Origin: Desulfovibrio sp.
Lineage (GTDB): Bacteria; Desulfobacterota; Desulfovibrionia; Desulfovibrionales; Desulfovibrionaceae
Assembly (NCBI GenBank): GCA_022839785.1
Contig: JALHJW010000006.1
Span: 62,001-126,000 of the forward strand
Reading direction: 5' to 3'
Length of the DNA: 64,000 nt
A model generated the notes under the pieces. The model did no database searches, was not told where the DNA came from, and was given only the letters and a program-made list of their open reading frames with translations. This document shows, one piece after another, positions 9,398 through 18,003 of the stretch. Positions within the stretch are counted from its first letter, which is position 1. Every line of letters starts with the position of its first letter. The translations under genes were made by a program, and so were the position numbers.

Positions 9398-11662
9398 CTA
9401 GTAACCCTTGAAGGGGTTCGGACCGAGCTTCAGGATGTAGTCCATGAACTCGTCGATGATCCTCGGGGCCTCGGCGTAGTCGTCGATGGCCACCTGCTGC
9501 TGCACCACGCGCTCGGGCTCCACGCCGAGACGCTTGAGCGAGTCGGCGACGTTGACCATGCGGCGGTTGCACAGCTCGGAACCCTTGACGAAGTGGCACT
9601 GGTAGTCCTCGCCGTACTTGCAGCCCAGCAGGAGCACGCCGTCCGTGCCCTTGGACATGGCGTCGGCGATCCAGATGGTGTTCACCGAGCCCAGGCAGCG
9701 CACCGGGATGATGCGCACGTAGGGGCTCCAGCGGGTGCCGCGCATGGCGGCCATGTCCAGCGCCGGGTAGGCGTCGTTCTCGCAGGCCAGGATGATGGCG
9801 CGCGGACCGCCCTGGTCGATCTTGGGCGGAACCTCGATGCACTTGACCATGGTGCCGATCATGTCGACGTTGTAGTTGTCGAAGCTGATGACGCGCTCGG
9901 GGCAGGCGCCCATGCAGGTGCCGCAACGGCGGCAGCGCGTCGGGTTGGGCATCGGCGTGCCCTTGGGATCGTCGTCCAGCGCGCCGAACGGACACTCCTC
10001 GGTGCAGCGCTTGCACTGGGTGCAGCGCACGAAGTTGAACTTGGGGTAGGACTTGTCGCCCGACCTCGGATGCACGGCCATGCCGCGGTTCAGCGAGCTG
10101 ATGCACTGGATGGCCTTGAGCACCGCGCCCTGCGCGTCGTCGCGCGCCGTGGCCATGGTCATGGGCTGGCGCACGCAGCCCGCGGCGTACACGCCGGTAC
10201 GGCGGGTCTCGTAGGGGAAGCATATGTAGTTGGAGTCGGCGAAGCCGTTGAACAGTTCAAGCTCGGGGAAGGCCGGACCCTGGCGGTAGGTGAAGTTCAT
10301 CACCGGACCGTGGGCCGTGGTCGGCACGATGCCCGTGGGCAGGACGACCATGTCCACCGCGACCTCGATGCTCTCGCCGAGCAGCGTGTCCTGGGCCAGC
10401 AGCACCAGGCCTCCGCCTTCCTCGCGGATGCCGGAGATGGTGCCCTTGGTGAGCATCACCCCGGGCTTGTCCTGAGCGGCCTTGTAGTAGCGCTCGTTGA
10501 TGCCCGGGACCATCATGTGGTCGTAGAAGATCAGTCCCATGCCGCCCGCGTCGGCGACGTACCCGGCCTGCTTCAGGGCCGCCAGGGAGTTCAATTCCGA
10601 GCTGTAGCAGAGGTGCTTGCAGGATTCGAGGTCCTTGAAGACGAAGACCTTCTCCTCGCCCTCCTCCTTCGGCGCGTCCTTGGCCGCCTCGGCGGCGGCA
10701 AGTTCGGCCTCGGCCTTGGCGGCCTCTTCCTTCAGCCCCGCCTCGACGCAGACCGCGACGTCGGCGATGAAGGCCACGCGCTTGGCCCCAAGGCCCTGCT
10801 TGGCGAGCTTCTCGAACTCGGCCGAGGTGACCACGTTCTTGATCTTCCCGTAGCCCAGGGGCTCCAGGTACTTTGTGCTGATCGGGTCCCAGCCCGTGGC
10901 CAGGACCACGGAGCCGACCGCGACGTCCTCGCCGCCGATGGTGGCGATGTACATGCCCGGCGCGCCGTCGAGCTTCTCCAGCGTCTTGCCGAGCTTGACC
11001 GTGATCTTGGCGTTGGCCTGCACGGCCTGCACCAGCTTCTCGATGCCCGTGTCCTCGGTGTCGGTCCAGGGCGCGGAGAGCGGGAAGGACTTGTACAGGT
11101 TCAGGGCCTTGCCGCCGAGCTGGGCGTCCTTCTCCACCAGGACCACGTCGAAGCCCGCGGTGGCCGCGGACAGGGCCGCGTTCAGGCCGGTCCAGCCGCC
11201 GCCCAGGACCAGGATGGTCTTGGTGCCGTCCGGAATCTCCGGAGCGGGATGGTCCATCTTGGTCAGCTTGAGGATACCCATCTTGAGGTAATCCTCGGCC
11301 ATCAGCTTCAGCTCCTCGGGCAGGGCGTCGCCCGTCTTGAGCACGGAGCCGTCCGGATTCTTATAGCCCTTGGCGATGAACTCGCGGAAGTTCACGCGGT
11401 CCACGAGCACGTTGCCGGTGAAGGTGAAGATGTCGGAATCATAGCGCGGCGAGGTGGAGCAGATGCACACGGCGTCCACGTCGCCCGCGTCGATATCGGC
11501 CTGGATGAGCTTCTGGCCGTCCGGCGTGTTGAGGCGCGGGTGGCTCCTCACCACCGAAACCTCCTTCCCGAACCGGCCCTTCACGAACTCGGCCAGCGCC
11601 CCGGCCTGCAGGACCGGACCGAGGCAGGATTCGTCGATATATACACCGATCTTCTCGGGCAT
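9398..11662 (-). CDS. qmoB: Quinone-interacting membrane-bound oxidoreductase, subunit QmoB
   Basis: A 754-residue HdrA-like flavoprotein. It has a dinucleotide-binding motif (TILVLGGGWTGLNAALSAATAG, near residue 150), an insertion rich in Ala/Glu/Lys around residues 310-340, two 4Fe-4S motifs (CTQCKRCTEECP and CRRCGTCMGACP, about 545-595) and a C-terminal MvhD-like domain with several cysteines (CLGSVNTIW, GCKYGEDYQCHF). It forms the soluble electron-transfer part of the Qmo complex with QmoA. The start has a GGGGAGG site. It is 6 bp downstream of qmoA. Confidence 0.95.
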   Translation of the reverse strand: MPEKIGVYIDESCLGPVLQAGALAEFVKGRFGKEVSVVRSHPRLNTPDGQKLIQADIDAGDVDAVCICSTSPRYDSDIFTFTGNVLVDRVNFREFIAKGYKNPDGSVLKTGDALPEELKLMAEDYLKMGILKLTKMDHPAPEIPDGTKTILVLGGGWTGLNAALSAATAGFDVVLVEKDAQLGGKALNLYKSFPLSAPWTDTEDTGIEKLVQAVQANAKITVKLGKTLEKLDGAPGMYIATIGGEDVAVGSVVLATGWDPISTKYLEPLGYGKIKNVVTSAEFEKLAKQGLGAKRVAFIADVAVCVEAGLKEEAAKAEAELAAAEAAKDAPKEEGEEKVFVFKDLESCKHLCYSSELNSLAALKQAGYVADAGGMGLIFYDHMMVPGINERYYKAAQDKPGVMLTKGTISGIREEGGGLVLLAQDTLLGESIEVAVDMVVLPTGIVPTTAHGPVMNFTYRQGPAFPELELFNGFADSNYICFPYETRRTGVYAAGCVRQPMTMATARDDAQGAVLKAIQCISSLNRGMAVHPRSGDKSYPKFNFVRCTQCKRCTEECPFGALDDDPKGTPMPNPTRCRRCGTCMGACPERVISFDNYNVDMIGTMVKCIEVPPKIDQGGPRAIILACENDAYPALDMAAMRGTRWSPYVRIIPVRCLGSVNTIWIADAMSKGTDGVLLLGCKYGEDYQCHFVKGSELCNRRMVNVADSLKRLGVEPERVVQQQVAIDDYAEAPRIIDEFMDYILKLGPNPFKGY

Positions 11663-11668
11663 CGCTGC

Positions 11669-12904
11669 TTACCTCCCCTTCACCGTTTGAATCGCTTTCA
11701 GCGCGGCGCCGGTGGCCGACTGCGCCGACTTCATGACGTCAAGGGGCAGCTTGGCGCATCCCGCGGCGAAGATGCCCTTGTCCTCGCCGCCGACGAGGAA
11801 GCCGTCCTCGTCCACTTCGAGGCCCCTGGGGAGCTTCTGGCCCGCCAAGGAGGGCTGCATGCCCGTGGCCAGGACGACGAGGTCGAAGAGGTCCTCGCCC
11901 TTGAGGCCGGTCACGGCGTCCTCCACCGTCACCTTGACGCCGGGGCCGGCGGCCTCGATTTTGGCCACCTTGCCCTTCACGGCGCGGACCTTCTCGTCGG
12001 CCATGATCCGCTTCTTGAAGTTATCGTAGCGGCCCGGCGTGCGCAGGTCGATGTAGTAGATGGTCACGCTGGCGTCGGGCAGCTGCTCGCGGATGTAGGC
12101 GGCCTGCTTGAGCGAGGCCATGCAGCAGATGTAGGAGCAGAAGTTCAGGTGGTTCTCGTCGCGGGAGCCGGCGCACTGCACGAAGGCGATGCGTTTGGGC
12201 GTCGCCCCGTCCGTGGGCCGGACGATCTTGCCCGAGGTGGGGCCGCCCGGCGAGGTCAGACGCTCGAACTGCATGTTCGAAACCACGTTGGGAACCATGC
12301 CAGCGCCGAGGTTGGTCAGCTTGGTCACGTCGTAGGGCTTCCAGCCGGTGGCGTAGACGATGGAGCCGACGTTCAGGGTCAGCGTCTTCTCCGTCTCGGA
12401 GAGGTCGATGGCCCCGTTCCGGGCCAGGGTCTTGGTCTCGGCCTCGGTCAGGTTCTCCTTGTCCAGCACGTAGCGGTGCGGGAAGGCGAACGGCATGTCG
12501 AGGTACAGCGCCTTGCGGCTGCCCATGCCCAGCTCGAACTCGCTGGGCACGTCCTTGGACAGGGCCGCGGCGTCGGCGGAGAGGTCGGCCGCGCCGGGCT
12601 TCACGCAACGCGGCTTGAGCGCGACCTTGACCTCGTAGTTGCCCGGAGTCCCGGATATCTCCGTGACCTCGGCCATAGTGAGAACCTTGACCATGGGGTT
12701 GTTCTTGACCCGCTGGAACTGGATTTCAAGGCCGCAGGAGGGGGGGCACAGCTTGGGGAAGTACTTGTTCAGCTGCGCGACGCGGCCTCCCAGAAAGGGA
12801 TTCTTCTCGACAATGAATACCTCGTGGCCGACTTCGGCGGCTTCGAGTGCGGCCGTGAGACCGCTGAACCCGCCTCCGACAACCAGGATGCTTGTATTCG
12901 CCAT
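11669..12904 (-). CDS. qmoA: Quinone-interacting membrane-bound oxidoreductase, subunit QmoA
   Basis: A 411-residue HdrA-like FAD protein opening with SILVVGGGFSGLTAALEAAEVG (Rossmann FAD motif, residues 4-25) and the adjacent CPPSCG cysteine pair. It has a second cysteine group (CAGSRDENHLNFCSYICC), typical of HdrA/QmoA. With QmoB and QmoC it links the menaquinone pool to APS reductase. The start at MANTS is chosen for its GGGAGGAG site; an in-frame extension to 12979 would run through a strong hairpin. It heads the qmoABCD operon, separated from aprA by a terminator and that leader hairpin. Confidence 0.95.
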   Translation of the reverse strand: MANTSILVVGGGFSGLTAALEAAEVGHEVFIVEKNPFLGGRVAQLNKYFPKLCPPSCGLEIQFQRVKNNPMVKVLTMAEVTEISGTPGNYEVKVALKPRCVKPGAADLSADAAALSKDVPSEFELGMGSRKALYLDMPFAFPHRYVLDKENLTEAETKTLARNGAIDLSETEKTLTLNVGSIVYATGWKPYDVTKLTNLGAGMVPNVVSNMQFERLTSPGGPTSGKIVRPTDGATPKRIAFVQCAGSRDENHLNFCSYICCMASLKQAAYIREQLPDASVTIYYIDLRTPGRYDNFKKRIMADEKVRAVKGKVAKIEAAGPGVKVTVEDAVTGLKGEDLFDLVVLATGMQPSLAGQKLPRGLEVDEDGFLVGGEDKGIFAAGCAKLPLDVMKSAQSATGAALKAIQTVKGR

Positions 12905-12947
12905 GTGCACTCCTCCCTCAACGGATTTCGGGCTTGCTCGTATGGCC

Positions 12948-12985
12948 TGAGCCTTGGCCGCGAGCCTGCTCGCGGACAAGGCTCA
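12948..12985 (-). repeat. Long inverted repeat (hairpin) in the qmoA leader
   Basis: Arms of 17-18 bases (12948-12965 and 12968-12985, one internal mismatch, 2-base centre) built from GAGCCTTG and CCGCGAGC and their complements. The hairpin ends about 44 bases before the qmoA start and lacks a following T tract on either strand, so it is not a standard terminator. It would form in the 5' leader of the qmo mRNA, or in read-through RNA from aprBA. Confidence 0.7.
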
Positions 12986-13018
12986 TGCCACCGGGCACGT
13001 CCGCCCTGCCACGAAGTG

Positions 13019-13048
13019 AAAAGGGGCCGCGGGATAACCCGCGGCCCC
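13019..13048 (-). terminator. Intrinsic terminator of aprBA
   Basis: A perfect 11-bp stem (GGGGCCGCGGG, arms 13038-13048 and 13023-13033, loop of 4) lies 9 bases after the aprA stop and is followed on the minus strand by four T. It separates aprBA from qmoABC, which therefore needs its own promoter or read-through. Confidence 0.8.
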
Positions 13049-13057
13049 CGATGATGC

Positions 13058-15061
13058 TTACGGATGCATGGGATCGGGAATGACCTGCCAGTACGCCTTC
13101 TTGAAGAGCTTGGTCTCGCCCTTGATCGGGTCGTACTTGGAGTTGACGAAGCACTTCCACTTGGAGTCGTCCAGGCCCATGAAGTCACCGCGGTAGAAGA
13201 AGCCGGGGTAACGGGACTCCTGACGGAAGTGGATGTGCTGCATGTGCAGGCGCACGGTCCAGAGGCGGTGGAACTGCTCCCAGCAGCGCATCAGTTCGTG
13301 CAGATCGCGGGCGGCCAGCTTCTTGGAGTCTTCCTCGAGCATGTCGAGGAGCTTGAAGCCGGTCTCCAGCAGGGAACCCGAGGTCACGTACATCGTGCCC
13401 ACGCCTCCGCCGTACTCGTCGGAGCACTTGATGAGGCGCATCATGAAGTTCTTGGGCGAGATGTAGTTGGGGTTGACCACGGGGTCGGTGGAAGCGGCCA
13501 CGCCGGCCTTGAAGTTCTCGACCGGGGCATAGATCATCTTCGCCAGGTCGGCGGCGGACTGCTTCAGGGTGGGCTTGAAGCCCTTGTGGTTCACGCACCA
13601 GCGGACCATCTGCTTGCCGCAGATGCGGCCTTCAGCGTGGGAGCCGGAGGAGAACTTGTGGCCGGAGGCGCCGACGCCGTCAGCGCAGGTGAACAGACCG
13701 TTGACCGTGGTCATGCGGTTGTACACCTTGCCGTCGTCGGCCTTGATCTTGTAGTCCTCGGGAACCCAGGACTCGTCCGGGCCGGACACCCAGATGCCGC
13801 AGCAGCCGGAGTGCGAGCCGAGGAGGTAGGGCTCGGTCGGGGCGATTTCGGAACCGGACTTCTCGGGCTCGATGTTCTGGCAGGCCCAGAGGTTGGCCTG
13901 GCCGACGCACATGTCGAGGAAGTCTTCCCACGCCTCGGACTCGAGGTGCTTCTGCTGCTCGGGGGTCAGCTTCGCGAAGGTGGTCTGCAGGGCGGTGGCG
14001 GTGTCCATGTAGATGGGGCCACGGCCTTCGCGCATCTCGCGGAGCATCATGTGGTTACGCAGGCAGGTCGGGATGATGTGACCCTTGGCGTAGCCGCGAT
14101 CCTCGTAGGGCTTCAGCATGGCGCGGTTGGTCGCGCAGTAGTCCTCGCCCTTGTAGTTGGTCGCCTTGGCCTTGAAGAGCAGGAACCAGGCGCCGACCGG
14201 GCCGTAACCGTCCTTGAAGCGGGCGGGCACGAAGCGGTTTTCCATCATGGTCATCTCGGCGCCGACCTCGGCACACATGGTGTAGGTCGAACCGGCGTTC
14301 CAGACGGGGTACCAGGCGCGGCCCATGCCCTCACCGGTGGAGCGGGGACGGTACACGTTCACCGCGCCGCCGCAGGCGCACAGGACGGTGTTCGCCTTGA
14401 AGATGTAGACCTTGTTCTCGCGGGTGGAGAAGCCGACGGCGCCCGCGATGCGGTTGGGGGTGTTGGCGTCCAGGAGCAGCTTCACGATGAAGACGCGCTC
14501 CATGATGCGGTCCATGCCAAGGGCGTTCTTCGCGGCCTCGGCCACGATGCACTTGTAGGACTCGCCGTTGATCATGATCTGCCAGCGGCCGGAGCGGACG
14601 CCCTCGTCGCCGTTGCGCAGGGACTTGCCGGCCTTCTTGGCCTGGGCGCCGTCCAGGTTGTGGTCGCCGTCCTTGATCCAGCAGGGCAGGCCCCACTCCT
14701 CGAAGAGGTGGACGGAGTCGTCGACGTGACGGCCCAGGTCGAAGATCAGGTCTTCGCGCACGAGGCCCATCAGGTCGGTGCGGACCATGCGGACGTAGTC
14801 GTCCGGCTCGTTCTTGCCGAGGTAGGTGTTGATGGCGGACAGGCCCTGGGCCACGGCGCCGGAGCGCTCGAGGGAGGCCTTGTCGACCAGCATGATCTTC
14901 AGATCGGGCGCATGCTTGTCGGCCCAGCGCACGACCTCGTAGGCCGCGCCGCAGGTACCCATGCCGCCGCCGACCATGAGGATGTCGACGTCTTTCTCGA
15001 TGATCTCCGGGTCGCCGACCGGCACGCCCTGAGCGGGAATTTTGACAGGAATCTTGGGCAT
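13058..15061 (-). CDS. aprA: Adenylylsulfate (APS) reductase, alpha subunit
   Basis: A 667-residue FAD-containing catalytic subunit of dissimilatory APS reductase, which reduces APS to sulfite and AMP in the cytoplasm. The N-terminal FAD motif VDILMVGGGMGTCGAAYEVVRW starts near residue 26, followed by ERSGAVAQGLSAINTYLG, the substrate-channel region with RPRSTGEGMGRAWYP, and a C-terminus rich in aromatic residues that contacts AprB. Length matches Desulfovibrio AprA. It follows aprB by 88 bp and has its own GGAG ribosome site. Electrons come from QmoABC encoded just downstream. Confidence 0.98.
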   Translation of the reverse strand: MPKIPVKIPAQGVPVGDPEIIEKDVDILMVGGGMGTCGAAYEVVRWADKHAPDLKIMLVDKASLERSGAVAQGLSAINTYLGKNEPDDYVRMVRTDLMGLVREDLIFDLGRHVDDSVHLFEEWGLPCWIKDGDHNLDGAQAKKAGKSLRNGDEGVRSGRWQIMINGESYKCIVAEAAKNALGMDRIMERVFIVKLLLDANTPNRIAGAVGFSTRENKVYIFKANTVLCACGGAVNVYRPRSTGEGMGRAWYPVWNAGSTYTMCAEVGAEMTMMENRFVPARFKDGYGPVGAWFLLFKAKATNYKGEDYCATNRAMLKPYEDRGYAKGHIIPTCLRNHMMLREMREGRGPIYMDTATALQTTFAKLTPEQQKHLESEAWEDFLDMCVGQANLWACQNIEPEKSGSEIAPTEPYLLGSHSGCCGIWVSGPDESWVPEDYKIKADDGKVYNRMTTVNGLFTCADGVGASGHKFSSGSHAEGRICGKQMVRWCVNHKGFKPTLKQSAADLAKMIYAPVENFKAGVAASTDPVVNPNYISPKNFMMRLIKCSDEYGGGVGTMYVTSGSLLETGFKLLDMLEEDSKKLAARDLHELMRCWEQFHRLWTVRLHMQHIHFRQESRYPGFFYRGDFMGLDDSKWKCFVNSKYDPIKGETKLFKKAYWQVIPDPMHP

Positions 15062-15149
15062 GATGATATCTCCTATCTGTCAGTCCGTTTCGGTTTCGTC
15101 CTAAAGGAATCCTTCACGTGAACTCAACCAAAGCCTGGGACGCGGCCGC

Positions 15150-15644
15150 CTACTTGCAGCTGGGCAGATCCAGCCAGCACTGGCTGATGTCGGCGTCGGC
15201 GATCTCGTACTTCTTGTTCAGGACTTCCTTCGGGGCCTTCAGGGCGGTCTCGGTGAACAGCAACTCGTTCTCCAGGTCGCCGGCCTCGGGCTTGCCATCG
15301 TAAGGCTTGATGGAACCCTCGGGGGTGGTGCGGATGGGGAACTTGAAGCGCTTCACGTTGCCGTTGCGGAACTTGACGGTCCACATGATGTCTTCGGCGC
15401 CGCGCATCGGGATCGAGGTGCCGCCCATGGGGGCGAAGTCGGCGTAGGGACGGGCAGAGATGGCGCCCTGCGGGCAGATCTTCACGCAGGAGTAGCACTC
15501 CCAGCAGGCCTCGGGCTCCTGGTTGAACGCCTTCATTTCTTCAGGGTCCAGGATCATGAGGTCGTTCGGGCAGATGTACATGCAGGCGGTCTTCTCGCCG
15601 CCCTTGCAGCCATCGCATTTGCTCGGGTCGACAAAGGTGGGCAT
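15150..15644 (-). CDS. aprB: Adenylylsulfate (APS) reductase, beta subunit
   Basis: A 164-residue iron-sulfur subunit with two 4Fe-4S motifs (CDGCKGGEKTACMYICP and CWECYSCVKICP), the first with the enlarged spacing typical of AprB, and a C-terminal tail that wraps round AprA. It relays electrons from the Qmo complex to the FAD of AprA. The start MPTFVDPSKC is set by a GGGAGG site 7 bases upstream; a 5-codon extension is possible but lacks a site. It is the first gene of aprBA. Confidence 0.98.
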   Translation of the reverse strand: MPTFVDPSKCDGCKGGEKTACMYICPNDLMILDPEEMKAFNQEPEACWECYSCVKICPQGAISARPYADFAPMGGTSIPMRGAEDIMWTVKFRNGNVKRFKFPIRTTPEGSIKPYDGKPEAGDLENELLFTETALKAPKEVLNKKYEIADADISQCWLDLPSCK

Positions 15645-16213
15645 AACGCAACCTCCCAAACAATGAATTTAAGGGTTTCCAATTGCCTCTATAAGAAAAA
15701 AAGCAGGAAGACCGACAACCGGCCCGCCCCGCTTTTCATCCGCCGATACATCCGCCCCGCAGGCGCCAGGACCGCATGAGGCAGCGGCAGGCCGTACACA
15801 CAGAGCGCGTCATTCGGTGCATCCCCCGGATTCCCCCACATGCGGGGAATTCTTCAACTGGCAAGCTTGTTCATGTTTTAACAAGCTCTCCATGGGCCGT
15901 CAAGCCGAAAGTGAAAATTGTCCCAAGCTTGCCGCCCGCCCCAGGCCCGCATCCGGGCTGGACACCCGCACTGGACCTGTCTTCCAACCCCCGCAAAAAG
16001 CAGGGAAAGCGCAGTCCCGCGGAGGCACGGAGGCCGCAGGCTCGACCTCCCCATATTCTTCTGGCAAAGGGCAACCTACCTGTTCGGACTCCAAAAGGCA
16101 AGATTTTCCGGCGCGGATGTGGCTCCTTTTTCACAAGCCCAAGCCTCTTGGGGAGTTCTCGTAATTTCAGCAGGATAACTGGGTATTGCCGTGCCCTTTC
16201 GCGACGATTTCCC
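15645..16213. other. sat-aprBA intergenic region (aprBA promoter region)
   Basis: About 570 bp with no convincing gene on either strand. The aprB-proximal end is AT-rich (15660-15710) and on the minus strand holds TTGTCG then TTATAG 18 bases on, a plausible aprBA promoter. The middle contains an inverted repeat at 15864-15887. Short open frames here have no ribosome site and look like noise. Confidence 0.5.
15864..15887. promoter_or_regulatory. Inverted repeat in the aprBA upstream region
   Basis: AGCTTGTT (15864-15871) and AACAAGCT (15880-15887) form perfect 8-base arms round an 8-base AT-rich spacer, about 220 bp upstream of aprB. Size and symmetry suit a dimeric transcription factor. Which regulator would bind is not known. 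Confidence 0.3.
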
Positions 16214-16247
16214 AAAAAAAGAGGGTGCGCCCTCGCGGGCGCACCCT
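16214..16247 (-). terminator. Intrinsic terminator of sat (potentially bidirectional)
   Basis: Perfect 11-bp arms AGGGTGCGCCC (16222-16232 and 16237-16247) with a 4-base loop. On the minus strand, 38 bases after the sat stop, the stem is followed by C and seven T (16220-16214); on the plus strand by five T. It closes the sat transcript. Confidence 0.9.
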
Positions 16248-16285
16248 TTTTCACAGAGTGCTCGTTCCAGTCTGGAACGAAGTGC

Positions 16286-17551
16286 CTACTTCATGGCGGA
16301 GCCGGAAGCGGCCTTCTGCATCTTGACCTCGACCTTCTCGGTCAGGCCGGCGTAGTAGGCGCGCAGGATGTCCAGGACTTCCTCGCGGCCGAAGTGGTCG
16401 GCCACGGGCTCGCCCTCGGACAGGGCCTTGCGCAGCTTGGTGCCGGAGAGGATGACGCGGTCGTCCTTGGTGTGCGGGCAGGTGCGCATGGAGGCCATGC
16501 CGTCGCACTTGTAGCAGTAGAAGGTCCAGTCGATCTTCATCGGCTTGCAGAGCAGGTTCTTGCCCGCGTCCTTGTTGGTCGGGATCTTGTCGAAGATCTC
16601 CTGCGCCTCGAAGAGGGTGTAGAAGTCGCCGACGCCCGCGTGGTCACGGCCGACCAGCAGGGAGTTGATGCCGTAGTTCTGACGGAAGGTGGCGTGCAGC
16701 AGCGCCTCGCGCGGACCGGCGTAGCGCATGTCGAGCGGGTAGCCGGCGTTGATCACGTTGGCGGGCACGAAGTACTTCTCGATCAGGGTCTGGATGCACT
16801 TGATGCGCACGTCGGCCGGGATGTCGCCGGGCTTCAGGTTGCCGATGAGGGAGTGGATGACCACGCCGTCGCAGACTTCCACGGCGATCTTGGCCAGGTA
16901 CTCGTGCGAGCGGTGCATGGGGTTGCGCAGCTGCAGGGCGGCGACGTTGGCCCAGCCCTTCTTGTCCATCTCGGCGCGGATCTCGGCCGGGGTCTTGTAG
17001 ACGCCGGGGAAGTCCTTGCGGTAGTCGCCCTCGGACAGCACCTGCACGGTGCCGGCCAGGTTGTACTTGCCCTGCTTCATGACCATCTGCACGCCGGGGT
17101 GGTCGGCCAGCGCGACGTCCCAGAACTTCTTGGAGTCGTCGCCGTTGCCCTTGAAGACCATCTCGCATTCCCACTTCTTCTCGGCCTCGGTCAGCTCGTA
17201 GACTTCCGTGACCTTCATGATGGCGTAGACGGTACCCTTCACGCCGACCAGGGCGACTTCCTCGCCGGCCTTGACGGCGTCGTTGGTGTCGCAGACGACC
17301 GGGACGGGCCAGAAGGTGCCGTCGGACAGGGTCATCTTCTCGCACACGCTCTTCCAGTCGGCCTTGCCCATGAAGCCGTTCAGCGGAGAGAAGCCGCCGA
17401 TGCCGAGCATGATGCAGTCGCCCTTCACGCGGTCGGAGATCACGACCTTCTTCAGACCAGCGGCCTTCTTCTTCGCGGCCTCGAGTTCGGCGCCCTTGAG
17501 AAGGCACTCGACAAGGCCTTTACCACCGTGGGGAGGAACAAGTCTCGACAT
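16286..17551 (-). CDS. sat: Sulfate adenylyltransferase (ATP sulfurylase)
   Basis: A 421-residue enzyme that makes APS from sulfate and ATP, the first step of dissimilatory sulfate reduction. It has the nucleotide/sulfate-binding motif QLRNPMHRSHEYL, the second motif LLVGRDHAGVGDFY, and the cysteine cluster CYKCDGMASMRTCPHTKDD that binds zinc in archaeal-type and SRB enzymes. No APS kinase domain follows. The start MSRLVPPHGG is chosen because AAGGAG lies 6 bases upstream. It has its own terminator and promoter region, separate from aprBA but on the same strand. Confidence 0.97.
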   Translation of the reverse strand: MSRLVPPHGGKGLVECLLKGAELEAAKKKAAGLKKVVISDRVKGDCIMLGIGGFSPLNGFMGKADWKSVCEKMTLSDGTFWPVPVVCDTNDAVKAGEEVALVGVKGTVYAIMKVTEVYELTEAEKKWECEMVFKGNGDDSKKFWDVALADHPGVQMVMKQGKYNLAGTVQVLSEGDYRKDFPGVYKTPAEIRAEMDKKGWANVAALQLRNPMHRSHEYLAKIAVEVCDGVVIHSLIGNLKPGDIPADVRIKCIQTLIEKYFVPANVINAGYPLDMRYAGPREALLHATFRQNYGINSLLVGRDHAGVGDFYTLFEAQEIFDKIPTNKDAGKNLLCKPMKIDWTFYCYKCDGMASMRTCPHTKDDRVILSGTKLRKALSEGEPVADHFGREEVLDILRAYYAGLTEKVEVKMQKAASGSAMK

Positions 17552-18003
17552 GTTGAACTCCTTCTTACAGTAAGGTTTTTTTGCTCCACGTAACGCAACC
17601 GGGACGATGCTCCGGCTGCCCGGCAAAAACGCCCTGGGCGGCAGCACTCTTGCGATCGGCACCCAGCTTCGCCCGAACTGGCCCCTCCTATTTGTGAAAA
17701 AAACAACAAAAAGTCAACCTCCTTTTGGTTTTTCGTAACAAGGCGAAATCAAATACCTTACAGTTTCGTACACATCGCTGTCGGCGCGCGTCGCCGCCTC
17801 CGACACGCCACCCCTCCCGTCGGCGATCCGCCCCGCGTTCCCATCCGAAACATCCACGGCCCCGCCACGTCGCTCATGAGCCTGCGAACCGCTGCGCCGC
17901 AAGGCCGTCGGCCGTTCGCAGGGCGGCATCCGCCAGCCTTGCCCTCCGCACGGTTTCAGGCTAGGAAGGCGGTTTCTAACATGAGGACAGCACCGGCCAA
18001 TCC
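17552..18003. other. Divergent intergenic region between sat and the EPSP-synthase-like gene
   Basis: A 452-bp region with no convincing gene. The sat-proximal 200 bp is AT-rich and carries a TTGACT box (17712-17717, minus strand) and a Rex-like site. The remaining part toward 18004 is GC-rich with no clear promoter boxes. The gene at 18004 has only a distant GAGGA as a ribosome site. Confidence 0.5.
17692..17709. promoter_or_regulatory. Rex-like operator in the sat promoter region
   Basis: An 18-base element with half-site TTGTGA (17692-17697), six A, then CAACAA (17704-17709). One half matches the Rex consensus TTGTGA-N6-TCACAA exactly and the other 4 of 6. It lies about 140 bp upstream of sat, just downstream of a TTGACT -35-like box on the minus strand. 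Rex, the NADH sensor, is known to repress sat in D. vulgaris Hildenborough, so the site is plausible but imperfect. Confidence 0.4.

Noticed and set aside
7337..13054. A 1905-codon plus-strand open frame antisense to the qmo genes
   Set aside because: It is the mirror of well-supported qmoABCD coding in GC-rich DNA; its translation is low-complexity Gly/Leu/His/Arg-rich with no domain and no ribosome site.
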